Assembly: GCA_044223975.1 (NCBI GenBank)
Contig: JBGALI010000015.1
Location: 70,042-134,041 of the forward strand
From: CAZCPB01 sp044223975
Lineage (GTDB): Bacteria; Planctomycetota; Phycisphaerae; Phycisphaerales; UBA1924
Reading direction: 5' to 3'
DNA length: 64,000 nucleotides
In this document: one piece after another, positions 45,807 through 56,185 of the stretch
How positions within the stretch are numbered: the stretch's first letter is position 1
Layout: every line of letters begins with the position of its first letter
Notes under the pieces: generated by a model
Database searches by the model: none
Seen by the model: only the letters and a program-made list of their open reading frames with translations
Told to the model about the DNA's origin: nothing
Translations under genes and position numbers: made by a program

Positions 45807-45849
45807 GCGACGCCGGCTTCGAAGAGAGAGCCGGCGTCGCTTCCTTTTT
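45807..45849 (+). terminator. Intrinsic terminator downstream of the C39-like gene
   Basis: A 12-bp stem (GCGACGCCGGCT at 45807-45818 with 45829-45840), a 10-nt loop and then TTCCTTTTT. It lies 130 nt after the stop codon; the interval is C-rich without a gene. Confidence 0.82.
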
Positions 45850-46050
45850 GAACTCCTCGCCCGCGCCCGCGCGCAGCGCCCAACGACTCATCGCTGAATC
45901 CCGCGCGACCCACTTCGCTCCCGCCTCCGGCATGGAAGATCGCGCACCCATTAAGCGGGACGTGTGTCCAAGCACCGCACCGCACGCATCACCCCGCGAC
46001 CATCTCGCCGATCCCATCGATCCCATCGATCCCTAAGACCGATCACGCCC

Positions 46051-46165
46051 AGCCCGCGCAGCGGGCGCCGGCCGGTAGCCTCGGGTGAAGCCCGCGCCCC
46101 GCGGGCGCAACCCGTGGTCAGCGTTATCCAAATTCCCAAGAGCCCCCGCAGGGGGCGAAGGCCGA
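46051..46165. repeat. Composite hairpin repeat, copy C
   Basis: Same layout as copy A: CCCGCGCAGCGGG, GGTAGCCTCGGGTGAAGC, AACCCGTGG, then CCCCCGCAGGGGG. It lies in the 45.68-46.24 kb gap, which otherwise holds only the terminator at 45807 and no convincing gene. Confidence 0.75.
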
Positions 46166-46236
46166 TCCGATTCCGCTTGGATCCTCACGTCCGTGCGGCT
46201 TGCGGCTTTGCTTAGCTCATACGCTGAATGCGATGC

Positions 46237-46722
46237 CTATTTCACACCCTTCCGTTCAGTCTTCGGAGTCAGATACGCCCCGGACTTGAGCCAACCGACA
46301 AAGCCATAATTCGACGGACGCAAATGCGGATGGTTACAGCGGATCGCCGTGAAGCTTTCTTCGGGCTGCTGCAGAATGTCATCGAGTGACGCGTCAAAAT
46401 CGACAATGATCATCTCTTCGATGACCCGCGCATCCCGAGGCCAACTGTACACCCAGTGGTCGTTCGTTGACAGCCCTTCCAGATCGGCCCAGGAACGCGG
46501 CCACCGATGTTCAGGGTCCTTCTCGATGAAGTCTCCGACCAGGTCGCAGACCATGAGTTGAGCCTGCAAGTATTTTTCACTCAAAACCAGCGCATCGAAC
46601 GCCTGCTTAAATTTCCAACCCGCAAACAATGCGAAGGCAAGCACAATTCCTAGGACGACCACGCATCCGACAAATCGGCGCGGTTTCGGAGCACCTGTTT
46701 TGGGGGAGTCTTGCACTTGCAC
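46237..46722 (-). CDS. Small membrane-anchored protein, hypothetical
   Basis: A 161-residue protein with one N-terminal membrane helix (FVGCVVVLGIVLAFALFAGW, about residues 17-36) after a short basic tail. The rest is probably outside the cytoplasm; it is rich in Trp and Asp (RWPRSWADLEGLSTNDHWVYSWPRD). The DNA is clearly less GC-rich than its neighbours, and codon use differs, so acquisition by transfer is possible. I recognise no family, although the layout recalls membrane-anchored planctomycete proteins of unknown role. It lies 43 nt downstream of the kbl stop in the same orientation. Confidence 0.6.
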   Translation of the reverse strand: MQVQDSPKTGAPKPRRFVGCVVVLGIVLAFALFAGWKFKQAFDALVLSEKYLQAQLMVCDLVGDFIEKDPEHRWPRSWADLEGLSTNDHWVYSWPRDARVIEEMIIVDFDASLDDILQQPEESFTAIRCNHPHLRPSNYGFVGWLKSGAYLTPKTERKGVK

Positions 46723-46765
46723 GCTCGGCTTGATCGCTCTCTGTGCTCGTCACGCCGCGCCTCAC

Positions 46766-48082
46766 TCACAACTTCTTCAACGCCTCCACCAACCGATCAA
46801 TATGCGACTTCTCATGCGCCGCCGAAACCTGGCACCGCAAGCGCGCATGCCCCTCCGCCACCACCGGGTACCCAAACCCGATCACGAACACGCCCAGTTC
46901 CAGCAGCCGCTTGCTCATCGCGATCGCCTTGGCCGTGTCCCCGACGATGATCGGGCAGATAGCGGTGGGGGACTCGAGCACGTTGAACCCCGCGGCCTTG
47001 ATCTTCTGCCGCGCGTACGCCACGTTGTCCCGCAGCTTCGCCACCCGCTGCGGCTCCCGCAGCATGATCTCGATCGCCTTCTTCGACGAGCACGCCACCG
47101 TCACCGGCAGCGCGTTGGAAAACAGCGTCGGCCGCCCGCGCTGGATGAGCAGCTCGATCACCCGCCGCGGCCCCGCCACAAACCCGCCCGCGCCCCCGCC
47201 CAGCGCCTTCCCCAGAGTGCCCGTAAAGATGTCGACGCGACCGGGAAGTGACGAAGTGACGGAGTGACTCAGTGACGAAGCGGAGGATGCAAAGCCCTGA
47301 CTCTTCCCTTCGTCACTCCGTCCCTTCGTCACTTCGTCACTTCCGATCAATCCCCAATGCTCGTGCGTCCCCCGCCCCGTCTTCCCCATCACCCCGTGCC
47401 CGTGCGAGTCATCGACGACCAGGATCGCCCCGTACTCGTCGCACAATTTCCGCATCGCCGGCAGATCCGCGATCGACCCCTCCATGCTGAACACGCCGTC
47501 GGTCACCACCCAGATCTGCCCCGTCACGTCCTTGTTTGCCTTGGCTTCCTTCAGCCGCTGCTCCAGCGAGTTCTCGCCCTTGAGCACGTTGTTCTTGTAC
47601 AGGCTCTTGTGTAGCCCCTTCTTGATCACCGTCGCCAGGCGCACGCTGTCGATGATGCTCGCGTGGTTCAGCTCATCGCTGATGATGATGTCTCCCGCCT
47701 CGCACAGCGTCGGGAACACCGCCTCGTTGGCGTTCCAGCACGACACGAACGTGTACGCGCTCTCGGTCCCCATCATCCGCGCGATCTCGTGCTCGCACTC
47801 CTCGTGCGGCGTGAACGTCCCGCAGATGAACCGCACGCTCGCCGTCCCGGCGCCCCAGTCCTTCAGCCCCTTCAGCCCCGCCTCCACCACCTCCGGGTGA
47901 TTCGCAAGGCCCAGGTAGTTGTTCGAGCAGAAGCACGCGCACTCGAACTGCTTCCCGTCGGGCCCCTGGATCTTCACCACCGCGTCCATGGGCGACTCGA
48001 GCATCTGCAGCGTCTTCCAGACGCGCTGCTCCTTGAGCTGCTCGAACAACTTGTCGGTGCGGGTGTCGAAGATCGTGGCCAT
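46766..48082 (-). CDS. kbl: 2-amino-3-ketobutyrate CoA ligase with a 33-residue insertion
   Basis: A 438-residue PLP enzyme (glycine C-acetyltransferase) that splits 2-amino-3-ketobutyrate into glycine and acetyl-CoA in threonine breakdown. Motifs: CSNNYLGLANHPEV, ASVRFICGTFTPHEECE, VVDDSHGHGVMGKTGRG, and the PLP lysine in TGTLGKALGGGAGG. E. coli Kbl has about 398 residues; the excess is mostly an insert at about residues 247-280, between EHWGLIG and GRVDIFTG. The insert is encoded by a palindromic octamer repeat (47245-47343) that keeps the frame. The ATG at 48082 has GGAG upstream. No threonine dehydrogenase gene is adjacent. Whether the insert impairs activity is unknown. Confidence 0.93.
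   Translation of the reverse strand: MATIFDTRTDKLFEQLKEQRVWKTLQMLESPMDAVVKIQGPDGKQFECACFCSNNYLGLANHPEVVEAGLKGLKDWGAGTASVRFICGTFTPHEECEHEIARMMGTESAYTFVSCWNANEAVFPTLCEAGDIIISDELNHASIIDSVRLATVIKKGLHKSLYKNNVLKGENSLEQRLKEAKANKDVTGQIWVVTDGVFSMEGSIADLPAMRKLCDEYGAILVVDDSHGHGVMGKTGRGTHEHWGLIGSDEVTKGRSDEGKSQGFASSASSLSHSVTSSLPGRVDIFTGTLGKALGGGAGGFVAGPRRVIELLIQRGRPTLFSNALPVTVACSSKKAIEIMLREPQRVAKLRDNVAYARQKIKAAGFNVLESPTAICPIIVGDTAKAIAMSKRLLELGVFVIGFGYPVVAEGHARLRCQVSAAHEKSHIDRLVEALKKL
47245..47343. repeat. Palindromic octamer element inside kbl
   Basis: A 99-bp segment with an 8-bp period: GAAGTGAC units at 47245-47268 and, in inverted form, GTCACTTC units up to 47343. The arms could fold into a hairpin. 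Its length is exactly 33 codons, so the kbl frame is kept. The encoded peptide is Ser-rich and has no counterpart in the usual Kbl sequence. Confidence 0.88.
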
Positions 48083-48127
48083 GGCGTCTGAACTCCGTGC
48101 AAAATGACTGAACGACATCCAGGCGCG

Positions 48128-48133
48128 ATTGTA
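48128..48133 (-). promoter_or_regulatory. -10 box of kbl
   Basis: TACAAT preceded by GG on the minus strand. It lies 45 nt before the chosen ATG at 48082, and 9 nt before an alternative ATG at 48118. Confidence 0.45.
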
Positions 48134-48167
48134 CCGGCACCTCGCCGCCCTCCGACCGCGCCTCCCA

Positions 48168-48250
48168 AGCCGCAACGCGGCGCCCGTAGAAAGCCAGGGG
48201 CGGCAGCCCCTGGATAGCCGCCGGAAGTCGACCAGCCCCGACGGGGCGAT
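48168..48250. repeat. Composite hairpin repeat, copy H (divergent)
   Basis: A diverged copy: CCGCAACGCGGCGCCCGTAG, then AGCCAGGGGCGGCAGCCCCTGG and CCCCGACGGGGCG. It fills most of the gap between the kbl and M14 peptidase promoters. Confidence 0.55.
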
Positions 48251-48294
48251 ACATGAACCGCCCGCCTCTTCCGATGGGCCCACGCGCTCCCCGG

Positions 48295-48300
48295 TACCAT
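48295..48300 (+). promoter_or_regulatory. -10 box of the M14 peptidase gene
   Basis: TACCAT preceded by GG, 23 nt before the ATG at 48324; AAGGAG at 48312-48317 is the ribosome binding site. Confidence 0.45.
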
Positions 48301-48323
48301 CCCCGTCCCGCAAGGAGCCCCCG

Positions 48324-51371
<3,048 letters not shown>

Positions 51372-51384
51372 TCACTGAGCGGCC

Positions 51385-51451
51385 CCTTCCGCTCACTCTC
51401 CCCTTGGGAGAGTCCCCGCGCTTCGCGGGGGTGAGGGCTTCGTGTTCTACC
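51385..51451. repeat. CTCTCCC/GGTGAGGG palindromic repeat, intergenic copy
   Basis: Two adjacent small hairpins (CTCTCCCCTTGGGAGAG and CCCCGCGCTTCGCGGGG) followed by GTGAGGGCTTCGTGTTCT. The same unit occurs inside the coding sequence of the membrane regulator at 55180-55252. Confidence 0.8.
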
Positions 51452-51551
51452 TCACCTACATGCCTTGTGCTGCCTGCGCCTTTCCGCCACTCATTCCCCT
51501 GCCCAAGCCGGGCCGAGCGCGCCGGCAGGTGCGACCGTTGTGAATCTCTCA

Positions 51552-51562
51552 TAGGCTCCGGC
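51552..51562 (+). promoter_or_regulatory. -10 box directly before the GH95 gene
   Basis: TAGGCT at 51552-51557 ends 5 nt before the ATG at 51563, suggesting a leaderless transcript. Confidence 0.35.
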
Positions 51563-53947
51563 ATGTCAACCGGAGAACCATCACCACCGAACGCCGTCTC
51601 GCGCCGTCACTTCCTGATCTCCGCCTCCCTCGCGGCAACCGCGCTCGGCCTTGAACCACCGACAGGAATCGCCGCGCTCACCCAGCCGCGCCCCGCCCCG
51701 TCCGACGCCCCGGCCGCGCTCTGCCTGTGGTACGACCGGCCCGCCAAAGCATGGATGACCGAAGCACTCCCCATCGGCAACGGGCCCATGGGCGCCATGC
51801 TCTTCGGCGGCACCGAAGTCGAGCGCATCCAGTTCAACCAGATCAGTCTCTGGAGCGGCGCGCGCACGGCCGTCGAAGCCCCCGCCCCGGACAAGCCGCC
51901 AGATGAGCAGCAAGACCTCGGCGCCTACCAGGCCTTCGGCGATGTCCTCATCCACCTCGGCCATGACTTCGCCAAGGTCACCGAGTACCGCCGGGAACTC
52001 GACATCGATCGCGCCGTGCACCGAGTGACGTACACGTACAAAGGCGTGCGCTACCAGCAGACCGCCTTCGCCAGCCACCCCGACGGCGTCGTGGTGATCC
52101 ACCTCGCGGCAGACAAGCCCGCGGCCTTCACCGGCCGCGTTCAACTCGCCGACATGCACCAGGCCCGCATCTCCGCCGACGGCAAGAAACTGACCTCGGT
52201 GGGCAAGCTCGACGACGGCTTCGAGTACGAGGCCCAGCTGCTCGTGCGGAACCAAAGCGGCACGCTCGCAGCCAAAGCCGACGACGCCCTGGCCAAAAAC
52301 CCCTGGGGCATCGCCGTCCCCGCCACCAGTCTTGTCTTTGAGCAAAGCGATAGCCTGACCTTGATCCTGAGCGCAGGCACCAACTTTCTCCAGGATCACA
52401 CCACGCAGTGGCTCGGCGAGCACCCCCACGCGCTCGTCACCCGGCGGGTGGATTCCGCCGCCGCGCAAAGCGTGGAAGCCCTGCTCGCACGCCACATCAA
52501 GGACTATCAATCCCTGTTCCGCCGCTTCGCGCTCGATGTCGGAACCACCGCTCCGGACCTGCTCGCCCAGACCACCCTCGCACGCCTGGAGTCCTACGCC
52601 AAGCGCGCAGCGCCCGATCCGAACCTCGAAGCCCTGCTCTGCCAGTTCGGCCGCTACCTGCTCATCAGCTGCTCGCGCCCCGGCTCCTTGCCCGCCAACC
52701 TCCAGGGAGTCTGGAACGACAGCAACGAGCCCGCCTGGGCCTGTGACTACCACTCGAACATCAACGTCGAGATGAACTACTGGCCGGCCGAGCCGGGCAA
52801 TCTCGCCGAATGCCACCGGCCCTTCATCGACTACGTCACCAGCATCCGCGCGGTCAGCGCCGAAAACACGCGGCGCAACTACGGCAACGTCCGAGGCTGG
52901 ACCGTCCAGACGATGAACAACGCCTGCGGCGTTTCGTTCTGGAAATGGAACCCGCCGGGGAGCGCGTGGTACGCCCAGCACCTCTGGGAGCACTTCGCCT
53001 TCGGGCGCAACAAAGACTACCTCCGCAACACCGCCTATCCCGTGCTCAAGGAAGTCTGCCAGTTCTGGGATGACCACCTCACGCGCCGGCCCGACGGCAC
53101 GCTCGTCACGCCCGACGGCTGGTCACCCGAGCACGGACCCGCCGAAGCAGGCGTGACCTACGACCAGGAGATCATCTACGACCTCTTCACCAACACGATC
53201 GAGGCCGCGGATGTGCTCGGCGATGACCAGGAATTCCGCGACCACATCGCCGGCCTGCGGGACAAGCTGCTCAAGCCCAAGGTCGGCCGCTGGGGACAGC
53301 TGCAGGAATGGGAACAGGACAAGGACGATCCCAAGGACACGCACCGTCACGTCTCGCATCTCTTCGCCCTGTACCCCGGCCGCCAGATCACCAGGGCCGC
53401 CACCCCCGAACTGGCCGAGGCCGCCCGCGTCTCGCTGCAGGCCCGCGGCGACAAGAGCACCGGCTGGAGCCGCGCCTGGAAGATCAACTTCTGGGCCCGG
53501 CTCTGGGACGGCGACCACGCCCACACCATGCTGCAAAGCCTGTTGAACCTGGTCGGCGAGACCAAGACCATCTACGGCGAGAGCGGCGCCGGCGTCTATC
53601 CCAACCTCTTCGACTCCCATCCCCCCTTCCAGATCGACGGCAACTTCGGAGCCGCGGCAGGCGTCTGCGAGATGCTCGTGCAAAGCCACACCGGCCAGAT
53701 CCATCTTCTCCCCGCGCTGCCCCGAGCCTGGCCGACCGGAAAAGTGTCCGGCCTGTGCGCTCGCGGCGGCTTCGAGGTTGAAATGAGCTGGGACAACGGC
53801 CGCTTGACCAAGGCCGTGATCCACTCCAAGTCCGGCCTCCCCTGCCGGGTCGTGTGCGGCGACCAGACCTGGGACCTAACCACCGCACCCGGGAAGTCAT
53901 ACCCCCTCGCGCTCACACAACCGATCGACCCGCGCGGCACCAATTGA
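51563..53947 (+). CDS. Exported GH95-family glycoside hydrolase (alpha-L-fucosidase-like)
   Basis: A 794-residue protein of glycoside hydrolase family 95, which removes terminal fucose (or galactose) from polysaccharides and glycans. The N-terminus SRRHFLISASLAATALG is a Tat-type signal. The N-terminal beta domain opens with LCLWYDRPAKAWMTEALPIGNGPMG, the typical start. The (alpha/alpha)6 core contains LPANLQGVWNDSNEPAWACDYHSNINVEMNYWPA (split here from a continuous stretch), and later TDGWSPEHGP-like DGWSPEHGPAE and RHVSHLFALYPG. The end resembles the C-terminal beta domain (QIHLLPALPRAWPTGKVSGL). No other carbohydrate genes adjoin it. Confidence 0.93.
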   Translation: MSTGEPSPPNAVSRRHFLISASLAATALGLEPPTGIAALTQPRPAPSDAPAALCLWYDRPAKAWMTEALPIGNGPMGAMLFGGTEVERIQFNQISLWSGARTAVEAPAPDKPPDEQQDLGAYQAFGDVLIHLGHDFAKVTEYRRELDIDRAVHRVTYTYKGVRYQQTAFASHPDGVVVIHLAADKPAAFTGRVQLADMHQARISADGKKLTSVGKLDDGFEYEAQLLVRNQSGTLAAKADDALAKNPWGIAVPATSLVFEQSDSLTLILSAGTNFLQDHTTQWLGEHPHALVTRRVDSAAAQSVEALLARHIKDYQSLFRRFALDVGTTAPDLLAQTTLARLESYAKRAAPDPNLEALLCQFGRYLLISCSRPGSLPANLQGVWNDSNEPAWACDYHSNINVEMNYWPAEPGNLAECHRPFIDYVTSIRAVSAENTRRNYGNVRGWTVQTMNNACGVSFWKWNPPGSAWYAQHLWEHFAFGRNKDYLRNTAYPVLKEVCQFWDDHLTRRPDGTLVTPDGWSPEHGPAEAGVTYDQEIIYDLFTNTIEAADVLGDDQEFRDHIAGLRDKLLKPKVGRWGQLQEWEQDKDDPKDTHRHVSHLFALYPGRQITRAATPELAEAARVSLQARGDKSTGWSRAWKINFWARLWDGDHAHTMLQSLLNLVGETKTIYGESGAGVYPNLFDSHPPFQIDGNFGAAAGVCEMLVQSHTGQIHLLPALPRAWPTGKVSGLCARGGFEVEMSWDNGRLTKAVIHSKSGLPCRVVCGDQTWDLTTAPGKSYPLALTQPIDPRGTN

Positions 53948-54040
53948 GCGCGACGCGCGCGTCAAGTCCAACGCCAACGCCCTCGGTCCCGGCCCCGCAT
54001 GGACGCATCGCAACAAGTCCGCCCCTGATCCACATCCGCA

Positions 54041-54160
54041 AACCCGCGCAGCGGGTGTCCAGCTGTTAGCCACGGGTGGAGCGCCGGCGCCCCGCCGTCG
54101 CGGAACCCGTGGATACCAGCGGTCAACGACGAAAGCCCGCGCAGCGGGCGAAAGCCGGTG
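54041..54160. repeat. Composite hairpin repeat, copy D
   Basis: ACCCGCGCAGCGGGT, TTAGCCACGGGTGGAGCGC, the returning arm AACCCGTGG, then CCCGCGCAGCGGGCG. It occupies the gap 53948-54306, in which no gene is seen. Confidence 0.75.
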
Positions 54161-54306
54161 CCATCAACCGACCTCTTACGCCGGCCTTCGCACACTCATG
54201 CTCGCGGTGATATCCGCCACTGCGGATCTCCACTCTCGGCCACGGCGAACGCATCGACTCGTACCACATTACAGAACATCAACCTGTCGCTCGTTGGTCC
54301 CACGAT

Positions 54307-54798
54307 TCAGCGCGGTGGGATGAGGAGCGACATGACCACTATCACGAGCCAATATGCAAACAGCGAAACGGGCAACACGACCAGAAATCGCACGACTGCA
54401 AGTCCGATACGACTGGCGGGCACAAGTGCTGGGCGATCTCTCTTCTGACGAGTGAGTTCGCTGAGGGCTTGTAGGAGGAGCGAGAGGAACAACGAGCTCG
54501 CTACCACCGAGATAGCCCAGACCCAGTAACTCATTCTCTCCACCTCGCCCGCCCGACTGGAGTCATGCGTCGCGCGAAGAATCGGGATGAGAATCAGCGA
54601 AACCAGCAGCGGCATTCCGAAGCCGAGCATAAGACCGACCATCAACCAGCGCTTAGTGTGCGGCGGAGCGCCGGGCAGAATCACGGGTTGCACCAAAAGG
54701 ACCTGCTCGGAACCACATTCTGGGCACTGCACGCGGCCTCCGCGCGCATCCAAGCCCGAAAGGTCGTATCGGCACCGTGAGCAACGCTGGCCATTCAC
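54307..54798 (-). CDS. Zinc-ribbon membrane protein, hypothetical
   Basis: A 163-residue protein starting with a zinc ribbon (CSRCRYDLSGL...CPECGSE, two CxxC pairs at about residues 6-29) followed by three probable membrane helices (about 51-71, 90-112 and 134-160). Such small ribbon-plus-membrane proteins are common in planctomycetes, with no known function. The GTG start at 54798 lies 6 nt after TATCAT on the minus strand, so it may be leaderless. Confidence 0.72.
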   Translation of the reverse strand: MNGQRCSRCRYDLSGLDARGGRVQCPECGSEQVLLVQPVILPGAPPHTKRWLMVGLMLGFGMPLLVSLILIPILRATHDSSRAGEVERMSYWVWAISVVASSLFLSLLLQALSELTRQKRDRPALVPASRIGLAVVRFLVVLPVSLFAYWLVIVVMSLLIPPR

Positions 54799-54804
54799 GG
54801 TCGA

Positions 54805-54810
54805 ATGATA
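54805..54810 (-). promoter_or_regulatory. -10 box next to the zinc-ribbon gene start
   Basis: TATCAT on the minus strand, 6 nt before the GTG at 54798. Confidence 0.4.
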
Positions 54811-54890
54811 TTCGACCCGCCGTGCGGCTTTCCGTTCCGATCAACCGCGCCCCCGCGTACGCGACCTATCGCTTGCGCGGCGGCCCCTCT

Positions 54891-54922
54891 CACCGTCTCA
54901 CCGTATCACCGTATCACCGTAT
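54891..54922. repeat. Short octamer tandem repeat (CACCGTAT)
   Basis: Three perfect copies of CACCGTAT and one degenerate copy (CACCGTCT) just downstream of the membrane regulator's stop codon. Same unit length as the hisG and kbl repeats. Confidence 0.85.
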
Positions 54923-54929
54923 CACTTCC

Positions 54930-55565
54930 TCACCCCCGCCCCACCCGATCCCCCTCCCGCCCCACGCTCACCGGCTCCCCCTCTCTCTTCTTCTCCATCT
55001 CCGCCGTCAACATCACCTTCCCCGCGGTCTTCACAAGACCCGTCGGCTTCCCCATCTCCTCCATCAACCGCATCAATTCCGCATCATCAATGTCCGCAAC
55101 GCCCCCGCCCGCCCCTGCCGCGGCATACCGCGCCACGATCCCCGGATCGTCCTTCACCATCTCCACCCGAATCACCCGCCCCTCCGCTCCCTCTCCCATC
55201 GTTTCGATGGGAGAGGTGCCGCGTTTCGCGGCGGTGAGGGCTTCGTGTTCTCCATGCTCTTCTACTCCGCCTCTTCCGATCTCCTTTTCCGCTCCAGGCT
55301 CGATCTTCACAACCTCCCCGCGTCCACCCGCTCTCCCCGCGCCCCGCGGGAGCGCCACCCAGATCCCCACCGTCACCACGCCCGCAAGCGCCACCACTCC
55401 CACCCCGCGCACCGCCACCCGCCGCGCACGCCTCGCCCCCGCCGCGCGCCCCACATCACCGATCATCCGCTCCCGCCGCGCCGCCCCGGCCGCGCTCAGC
55501 GCCACCGCATCCTCCGCGCCGGCCTCCATCGCCCCCCACACCGTTTCTTCTTCACCCGCGCTCAT
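54930..55565 (-). CDS. Membrane protein coupled to a sigma factor, probable anti-sigma factor
   Basis: A 211-residue protein whose ATG overlaps the stop codon of the sigma-factor gene (ATGA). About 50 cytoplasmic residues (with ETVWGAMEAGAEDAVALSAAGAARRERM) precede one membrane helix (VAVRGVGVVALAGVVTVGIWVALP), and the outer part is charged. Topology and coupling suggest an anti-sigma factor that holds the sigma factor at the membrane, but no zinc-binding anti-sigma motif (HxxxCxxC) is visible. About 24 residues (HEALTAAKRGTSPIETMGEG) are encoded by a palindromic repeat at 55180-55252 also found between genes at 51385. Confidence 0.6.
   Translation of the reverse strand: MSAGEEETVWGAMEAGAEDAVALSAAGAARRERMIGDVGRAAGARRARRVAVRGVGVVALAGVVTVGIWVALPRGAGRAGGRGEVVKIEPGAEKEIGRGGVEEHGEHEALTAAKRGTSPIETMGEGAEGRVIRVEMVKDDPGIVARYAAAGAGGGVADIDDAELMRLMEEMGKPTGLVKTAGKVMLTAEMEKKREGEPVSVGREGDRVGRG
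55180..55252. repeat. CTCTCCC/GGTGAGGG palindromic repeat, in-frame coding copy
   Basis: CTCTCCCATCGTTTCGATGG... with its hairpin, then GCGTTTCGCGGCGGTGAGGG and CTTCGTGTTCT, closely matching 51385-51451. It lies inside the minus-strand regulator gene without breaking the frame. Confidence 0.8.
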
Positions 55566-56155
55566 GGCAACATCTCCGTCGCGCTCTTGATCAGCCCCCG
55601 CAGCGCCCGCCGCAATCTCCCGTGCGCCGCATCCCCGCTCACCCCCGCCGCCTCGCCCGCCGCATCCAGCGTCCGCCCGTGCCCGAATCTCAACTCCATC
55701 AGCGCCCGGTCCTCCGGCCCCATCCGCTCCATCTGGCCACGCAGCCACTCGATCCGCTCCGCCAGCGATCCATCCGCCGCGTGGTCAGCAGTGGGGGAGT
55801 GCGCCGTGCCCGCGACCTCCCGCTCCCGCCGCGCCCGCCTCTGCTCCTTGCGCAGCCGATCAATCGCGCACGAGATCGTCGCCTTGCCCATCCACGCCTT
55901 CAGCTCGCGCTCACCCTCCAGCGGCTTCATCCCCTTCACCACCCGCATCATCACGTCCTGCACCACATCCAGGCAGAAACTCTCGTCGCGCCTCGTCGCC
56001 GCCCGCGCCATCCGGTACACCCGGTCAAACCACCCGCGGCACAATTCCTCGCACGCCCCCCGGTCCCCTCGTGACACCGCGCGCGTGAGACGTGCCGCCC
56101 GTTCATCGGACGGCACGTCCCGCGTCACGTTCGCGTCGGTCCCAGACTCGCCCAC
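55562..56155 (-). CDS. Sigma-70 family (ECF) RNA polymerase sigma factor
   Basis: A 197-residue sigma factor. Region 2 includes ACEELCRGWFDRVYRMARAATRR and DVVQDVMMRVVKGMKPLEGERELKAWMGKATISCAIDRLRKE (one continuous segment). Region 4 is ELRFGHGRTLDAAGEAAGVSGDAAHGRLRRALRGL, a helix-turn-helix. The stop overlaps the probable anti-sigma gene by 4 nt. The coiled-coil gene lies 30 nt upstream on the same strand and may share its transcript. What signal it answers is unknown. Confidence 0.88.
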   Translation of the reverse strand: MGESGTDANVTRDVPSDERAARLTRAVSRGDRGACEELCRGWFDRVYRMARAATRRDESFCLDVVQDVMMRVVKGMKPLEGERELKAWMGKATISCAIDRLRKEQRRARREREVAGTAHSPTADHAADGSLAERIEWLRGQMERMGPEDRALMELRFGHGRTLDAAGEAAGVSGDAAHGRLRRALRGLIKSATEMLP

Positions 56156-56185
56156 GCGCCCTCCGCGGCCACAACACGGGAGACC

